Below, in pieces: positions 48,136 to 64,000 of a DNA stretch of 64,000 nucleotides. Each line of letters begins with the position of its first letter. Positions within the stretch are counted from its first letter, which is position 1. The notes beneath the pieces are model-generated. The model saw nothing but the letters and a program-made list of their open reading frames with translations. It had not been told where the DNA came from and searched no databases. The DNA is from Euonymus europaeus (lineage: Eukaryota > Streptophyta > Magnoliopsida > Celastrales > Celastraceae), in the NCBI GenBank assembly GCA_963580455.1, contig OY756958.1, positions 26,176,501-26,240,500 on the forward strand. Reading direction: 5' to 3'. The position numbers and the translations under genes were made by a program.

Positions 48136-50811
48136 CCAGGAAAAGATAACATCCCGTGATTCACAAAAGGTGATTTGAAATTTGGCAGGGTCTGGAGCCA
48201 TATAGAAAGATAAATATCATGCTGTGTTTGATGTGCGTGCTTATTTGCTTTCTTTTCGAGTTTACAAATGATTTAGTGCTCAACAAGTGTTTCTAAAAAG
48301 TAATTGGCAGGTAAATGACGTGAGAGCTTGGGATAATATGTAAAATATGTATGGCACGGCACCACACTTATTTTTTTTTCCATGAGTCTCACCTTACTTC
48401 TGTCATGTAAATGCATTGTCTTTGTTCCTTTTATTCATTCAAACTGGGAGAAAGTATCTCATTTATGCCATCTTCTCTGCAGATGGGAAGCATCCATTGT
48501 TTGCATCATTGATGTGCTCTTGAGCTCAAATGACAAAGCTGTATATCAAGAAGTTTTGTCCTAATTGAAGGACTTTTATATTGATTTTTTATCAGATGGG
48601 GAAGCATTCTACAGAGGTAAAAATTCGAGGAAATTTGAATGTTGATTCAAGGTTTCAAGCTCATTGGATTAACCATCTTAAGTATGTCCCGTGCACAACA
48701 ACGAATTGTGTCAAGGAATTTACATTACTTGTAGATGCAAATACTAAATCTCTAGGAATTGTCAGTCCCTAGCAGCTATAAGGGATTGATCGTGAATTTT
48801 CGATTCTTTTTTCCATAAAATGGAAAACCTTGATGATACTCGGGTCCTTTTACGGTGCATAGGTCAAACAATTTGTTTGTGTGCTTTTTCAGCTCTAAAG
48901 CTTTTCAATGATTATCCGAGGCACTTACAAAGTACGAAATGCAACAGGTCATTTCCTCTAGTGAACATGCTTTTCATCTATCTTTTTACTTGATTCAGGT
49001 GAGTTTTCTTTGAGGTTAAAGCACATTACCATTTTAATTATATGCTTGAATTTCTAGGTTAGGTTTTCATCTGCAGGCAAACATTAACATCAAAAAGTTT
49101 AAAAGTACAGGGGATTAAAAGCCAACTTTTCTCCTCCTCCTCCTCCTCCCCTCTTTGACCTCCTTTACTATTATATGCTTCCACCTATAAACTCTTTAGG
49201 AATTTGAAAACTTACATTATATGAAGGAGTAGCTTGTATTTTGTTGTGCCTACGGTAAGGCGTAGGAGCACTGGTGTGTATAGGTTGTTTTTGTTGAAGA
49301 TAATAAATAATACCATGGTTGGATGGGGTGGTGTACGCAACTTGTGTTGTTGCCATTGCCATCTGCAAAAATCCTATTTTTCCTTCCTCTTGCATGTTTG
49401 TCTCCCAATATTTTTCTTTTTGGTGTTTCTTCTTCTTCAGAGAAATAGAAGAATAAGATAAGGAAGAAAGAACAGAGAAATACATTCTGGAATCGATAAG
49501 GATGAACATACATATATATATATATATAAACAGTATAATGACTTGGTTGTGACTTTTCTGGTATTATGGTCATAGAGTTTGGCAATTCTCTGGAAAGAAA
49601 AAACGGAAATTGTTCCTTTTTAACTTTTGGCTCTTGCCGTGGAAACTTCTCTAGGAATTAAAACCTACAATGACTTCCATTATATTAAGATTAGTGTAAT
49701 TGTATGAAGAAACTTCAACTCAAAAAGATCTGGATATACAATGTATTCCTTCCTTTGGTCTAAAGCATGCATGGCTGCGGATTGGATGATTAAATCACGT
49801 GGACGAAATGAGGTTTGAAAAATGCAAAACTACTTTGTGCAGTGAGTGGAGAATTTGGGTCTTATCTCTTGATTTAAAAATAAAACGTGTTAGGTGGTTA
49901 ATCTTAATTATTCTGAATGATTCAGACAGGGATGACAAATATATTATTGAATGGTACTGACATATCTTATGACCATGTAAATTTATTAATGATTTTGGTA
50001 TTTTAGGAATTTAAATTATGAACGACATATATTCGGTCTCAAATATCATGCAATGTCAGGAATCGTCAAGCAACAAACAATATTCCTATTGTTTCGTTCG
50101 CAACTATGCAAGTGCGTCGCTCTAATTAACGTTGAATACACAGAGTATAGGGTTCCTTGATCCAAGGTTTTTTAGGAACAGATTCAAATTGGCTTGATTT
50201 AACTTGACGACAGAGTGGAACAAAAACAGAATAAGTTGAAAATACAAATTATTTTTTCTTTCAGAGTGAGATTTTAATAAGCAGGCAATTAGACAATCTT
50301 ATCCTGAAATCTATACGTAGAGTACGGAGTGTAATTTTTGACTTAGACGGCCTAATCAGGAATCAAACTACTGTTGTCTCTAGTATCTTCATTTTTTTTT
50401 TTGAGAAAATCTCTCGTATCTTCTGTTCTGGGATAGACAAAGAAAAGTCATGGAACATTTGATAGGTTCACACTTCACACCCTATAAAACAATTAAGCGT
50501 GTCAAGCAGTTAAATAATTGTTTATATTCGTATTAGCTATATTCATATAATTTTTGCCTATAAAGTGCAACGACTCGAACATTGTTTTCTTAAAAAAAAA
50601 AAAAGAGGAAACTCCCACATTTACATGTGCCTTCTTTTATTTTTTTATTTTCATGTGAGTGTAATTGAGTTTTGCCAGTTTCAAGCAATTGTCCCCCATC
50701 ATCTTCAAAAGTAAAAAGCTTTTGTATTTTGGAGTACCCAAGAAACAGTGAGAGGAGGTAAACTGCCTGCAAGTTGGTGTTTGACGGTCAGTTCTTGAGA
50801 AATCCAACGAC
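48136..50811. other. Intergenic region between LOH and the receptor kinase
   Basis: The LOH 3' UTR probably reaches ~48400. A CTC repeat (TCCTCC)n lies at 49130-49150 and an AT microsatellite at 49509-49528. No gene is recognised; minus-strand open frames at 49171-49585 overlap each other and have no family features. Confidence 0.4.
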
Positions 50812-60403
<9,592 letters not shown>

Positions 60404-61600
60404 AAATTCAGTTAATTTTCCATACCAAAATTTTGGGTATTTTTTGTAACTTAAGATTTGAAGGGACTGAAGCACCATATTTTGTTGAAGGTGTGTTCAT
60501 CGACATTATGTATGTATATATTAAGGCATAATTTTCATGGGTTGGTGGAAGGGAATGACTAGGCTGTAGTTTTGTAAAAAACTATAGATTCAATTTATTA
60601 CATTAATAACTAATTCCCTCATTAATTAATACAAAATATGTGTGCAAGAACTTGACCTAAGCAATGAATTCAGACACTATAAATGGCCATTCCATTGCTC
60701 AACAATGTTGTTGTAACTTGTTATGTTATTTTCAATACTGTAACTTAGCTGTCGACTTAACGTGATGTCCTTCGTTTGTCGGTAATGGGATGTATTGTCT
60801 GTATTGGATGCACATTGCAATCGAGTTATCACAACATGTCTGCCATTAACACTCCTGCAAGGTCCACTTTGCAGGGTTTTTTATATGTTTATGATGGCAT
60901 GCATTTTTATGCATTTTTGTTGGATGAATTATCGAGTAAAGAAAAAATTTGGTATTTTAAATTTCACATTGCTTAGGACCAAGTTTCTCAACCTAATAAA
61001 CGTATATTTTTATCCAAAAAGTTTGAGAAAACAAATTCGTAAAACTCAGTATAGGCGATCCAAAGCGGACGACAGACTATGCTCAGAGATGCATTATTTT
61101 ACAATCGAGTTATTAAAACTTGTTTGCCTAAATTAACAATCTTGCAGTTCCAGCAGACTCATTTTCGTACAAAGAATTACTTAATTGGGTTAGATGCAAA
61201 TTCTTGCAAGGAATTGATTCGGTTAGGTCCACTCTGCTGGATTTTAATTTTCTTATGGTTATTGTTCAATTTTTGCAAGTCGTCCTTAAAGTCTTCGGGC
61301 GGTGATGATCTAAAAATAGTATAAAAGTTTTTGGTGTCACAAATATTTCACTATATTTAACGCGAAAATTCCAAATTTTCATAAAATTACAGAACATAAT
61401 TTCAAGGACATTCTAGTCAGCATGCCAGTTAGAATAACCAAAGTTGAATTCTATCAGAGCATCTCCAATGATAGATGTATATGAGTGTGTATATGAACTA
61501 ACTATCATTGTATAAACTCATATTTTTAAATGCGTCTCTCCAATCCAAGTTAGCACAGGACATTTCTGGGATACAACGTTATTATCGACTGCATATATAG
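60404..61600. other. Spacer between the receptor kinase and its truncated copy
   Basis: Holds the kinase gene's 3' UTR. Around 60780-60900 and 61080-61240 a TGTCT(G)/TTATTA..CAACATGTCTGCC-like phrase appears twice in diverged form (ATCGAGTTAT near 60820 and 61104), suggesting an old local duplication. No gene is supported. Confidence 0.35.
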
Positions 61601-61614
61601 CACATAATGTATCT

Positions 61615-63651
61615 CTACTGACAATGAAAAATGCTGAAGTATACCAGACTGCCCACTTATCTCCTCTTTCTCTCACATATTACATGCGTTGCTTGGCAAA
61701 TGGAAGTTTTACTGTGAAACTTCACTATGCTGAGATTATAACAAGGGACAATAGATCATTTTGCAGTCTTGGAAGACGGATATTTGATGTTTATATTCAG
61801 GTGGTCCATGTTACAGATTATGTTCTCTGCATATTGTAGGTGGTATATTGACTGAGTCTGTAAATTGCAGGGAAAGCTGGTATGGAAGGATTTCGATATC
61901 AAGAAAGAAGCCAAGGGGGTTGATACGGAATTTATCCATGTAATTAAAGGAGTTTTTGTTACTAATGGAACTTCAGGTTTCACTGGGCTGCAAACGGAAC
62001 AACAATGAGCCCTAGCAGAGGCCTTTGACATCGGCGCTCTCAGTTGAATCAGGTCAGTTGTTGATTCTTTGATGGCTTGCTTGTCTGTTTCCCGGATGCT
62101 CATGAATTTCTCGTATAGTTTGAAATACTTAGCCTTCATGGCAACTTTGATCCTGCAAACAAGATTGGGGAAGACAAAGAGCCAACAAAAAGGAATTTTC
62201 TGGAGATATCAATCAGAAATATTCTGGCTGATTTTTTTTGGGGAGGTCTAGTTATTTTCAACAGATATTTTGGAGACATTACCTAACTTTAGGTGGCATT
62301 TATCCTAGTAGTAAATGGCTCCTCTAAAATCTGTGAAAAATATCTGAACGTTCTGGCGTTTTGGAACTCCTATAAATAGGAGATCTTTGTAAGCTCGTAT
62401 GGTATGAAATAAAAGTTTTTGTTTGTGAAACTCTCTGTTTCATTTAGTTTGAATTTCAGATCTGTCCAACAGAAGTCTGTGCTGCTTCAGGGGATTTGAA
62501 CCCATGACGTTTTTGGTAATGAGTCGTAGGGGTGTGGAGCTTAACCAATAGGCTAAGACTTAATCCCCTAGAATTATGTTGATTTAATAAGATAAGAAAA
62601 GGCAAAAAATAGCTTACAGTAAGGACTAATGTATGGACTTTCATTAATATGAGTTATTGACACTGATTACAGGTCCTGAGGTTGGCCGGTTGACATTAGA
62701 CTGGTCTACAAGGCAAAGGATTTGTGTTGGGGTGGCAAGGGGTTTGGTTTTTCTGCATGAGGAGTCCACACTGAAGATTGTTCATAGAGACATTAAACCT
62801 ACCAATATACTACTTGATACGGATCTAAACCCTAAGATATCCGACTTTGGCTAAGCTAAACTCGATGAAGAGGAGAACACCCACATCAGCACCAGAGTTG
62901 CTGGGACTATGTGAGCACCCCTTGCTCGCTTCCTATTATATTTGTTATTCTTTTTGGGTGCTTTCAATTATATATATTCATATGTGTTCTGCTTCCTCTT
63001 TGTAATCCATGATTTGGAGAGAATAGCAAGTAGATTGGTCTTCGTGTCTCTGTGGCTGAGTTGATGTGGGAAGTATATTAGGCTGATGCAGTAAATTGTA
63101 GTTTCACATATGAACAATGGGCATGGATTGATGGATGTCATATTTCATATTCTGGCTTCAATTATTGTGCGAGACCTCATTACTAATAGCTGCTTTAACA
63201 ATTAAGTTGCAGAGGAAAGCAAAAGACAATAGTTACTGCTTCTTCTCACACTTAGAGTTTTCCAAGTAAAAAATGGGGGAAAATTAGCATTACCTCTCTT
63301 GGACCCTTTATCTTCCTCATCAATAGAGGCTCTATACCAAACAATGTTGGGGTACATGAATCTATATGAGAACTAATACTGCCTTTATTAGGATGAAAGC
63401 TTTCTTAATCAGAGAATTATGCGAACTTGATATCGTTGGCTTCATTGATGTTAAAAGTTTATTGCTGCAGAAAAAACCATAAATGATCTCTTTGTGCAGA
63501 GGATACATGGCTCCAGAGTATGCATTGTGGGGTTACTTGACTCATAAAGCAGATGTTTACAGTTTTGGAGTCGTCGCCTCGGAAATTGTGGCCGGAAAGA
63601 GCAACATGAAATACCCGACCAAATGAGAACTTCGCATGCCTTGTAGATTGG
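61615..63651 (+). pseudogene. Truncated tandem copy of the malectin-LRR kinase
   Basis: Pieces follow the order of the gene upstream. Malectin: SPLSLTYYMRCLANGSFTVK to SLGRRIFDVYIQ (to 61800), next exon from 61871 (GKLVWKDFDIKKEAKG), then a small loss and frame change with stops (~61975-62035). A scrap reading FDPANKIGE lies near 62150. Kinase exon 62673-62910 is 238 nt, exactly the length of the matching intact exon, and reads [20 protein letters not shown], but TAA at 62852 follows the DFG. The next exon, 63500-63651, is 152 nt against 151 in the intact gene: one extra C around 63615 breaks the frame. The LRRs, transmembrane segment and kinase N-lobe are absent. It is a dead relic that shares exon borders with its neighbour. 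Confidence 0.88.
62465..62580 (-). mobile_element. tRNA-derived SINE head, minus strand
   Basis: Read on the minus strand, an A-box-like TTAGCCTATTGGTTAAG (~62540-62556) is followed ~40 bases on by a good B box, GGGTTCAAATCC (~62488-62499). That is the internal pol III promoter of a tRNA-like head. No intact tRNA cloverleaf can be drawn. It interrupts the kinase pseudogene in the interval where N-lobe exons should be. The 3' extent is unclear. Confidence 0.55.
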
Positions 63652-64000
63652 GTAAGACAGATCTTTCGATTGCATGAAAGTAACAGTACAGTTTAGACTC
63701 CATTTTTCTTAATCAACTTATTTCTGCCAGATTATAATTTATTAAAATTTAGCTATGTTTGAAATTGAGTTTTTTTCATTATAAAATGTTGTCGTTCCTT
63801 CATTTTATCAGGCTTGGCATAACGGAGTTGGGTGGTATGTTTTCCAATCCATACATATCATGCATTTCTATTGGTCTTAATCCAGACACCGTGACTGATT
63901 TGATTTTCTTTTGAACTTCTGTGTTGATCTAAGTTTTAGATTAGGGTCTTATTAAGCGGTGCCTTTACTTGGGTAAGATACACAAAAATAATTAGAAATA
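63652..64000. other. Continuation past the kinase relic
   Basis: A CAG acceptor at 63811 followed by GCTTGGCAT could mark the start of the former last kinase exon, but the reading diverges at once. Nothing else is supported before the window ends. Confidence 0.3.

Noticed and set aside
49171..49585. Two overlapping minus-strand frames over a CTC/AT-rich area
   Set aside because: Low-complexity driven, mutually exclusive, no family features.

Overview
This is nuclear DNA from a flowering plant, most likely a eudicot. It is AT-rich, the genes are widely spaced and split by short GT-AG introns, and they belong to plant-specific families: a U-box/ARM ligase, a class A4 heat stress factor, NIP aquaporin, AGO6-type Argonaute, BES1/BZR1, and a malectin-LRR kinase of subfamily VIII-2. 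Plant mobile elements also occur (MULE with an OTU-like domain, Au-type and other tRNA-derived SINEs, PIF/Harbinger-like MITEs). I see no bacterial, organellar or viral genes and no tRNA, rRNA or CRISPR.

Left third (1-24000): an ERD2 (KDEL receptor) gene on the minus strand runs off the left edge and carries a one-base frameshift. Then come a palindromic ~1.1 kb repeat element, the decayed 3' end of a STICHEL-like gene, an intact single-exon PUB17-type E3 ligase with a W-box cluster upstream, an AGO6-like pseudogene lacking its catalytic core, an array of six degenerate ~150-210 bp repeats at the 5' side of that pseudogene, and an intact HSFA4 gene.

Middle (24000-45600): a decayed MULE transposase-OTU fusion, a BES1/BZR1 (BEH4-like) pseudogene that kept its introns, a cluster of small repeat elements, a Lys-rich nuclear-type protein, a five-exon FYVE-SYLF protein (CFS1-like) sharing a 337 bp divergent promoter with a small secreted Cys-rich protein, an SCP1-like HAD phosphatase, and a five-exon NIP1-type aquaporin.

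Right third (45600-64000): a six-exon ceramide synthase (LOH type), then a 24-exon, 1019-residue malectin-LRR receptor kinase whose exons I could join in frame from start to stop, followed by a truncated tandem copy of the same kinase.

The genes do not form a pathway or an operon. The main pattern is intact housekeeping and signalling genes interleaved with several pseudogenes that still hold their introns (STICHEL-like, AGO6-like, BEH4-like, kinase copy). That is what loss of one copy after genome or segment duplication looks like. I did not find a clearly new biological system. The most unusual items are the core-deleted AGO6 relic with its flanking repeat array and the recently broken transposase-OTU fusion. 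All exon junctions were read by eye from splice signals and family similarity, not from transcripts.
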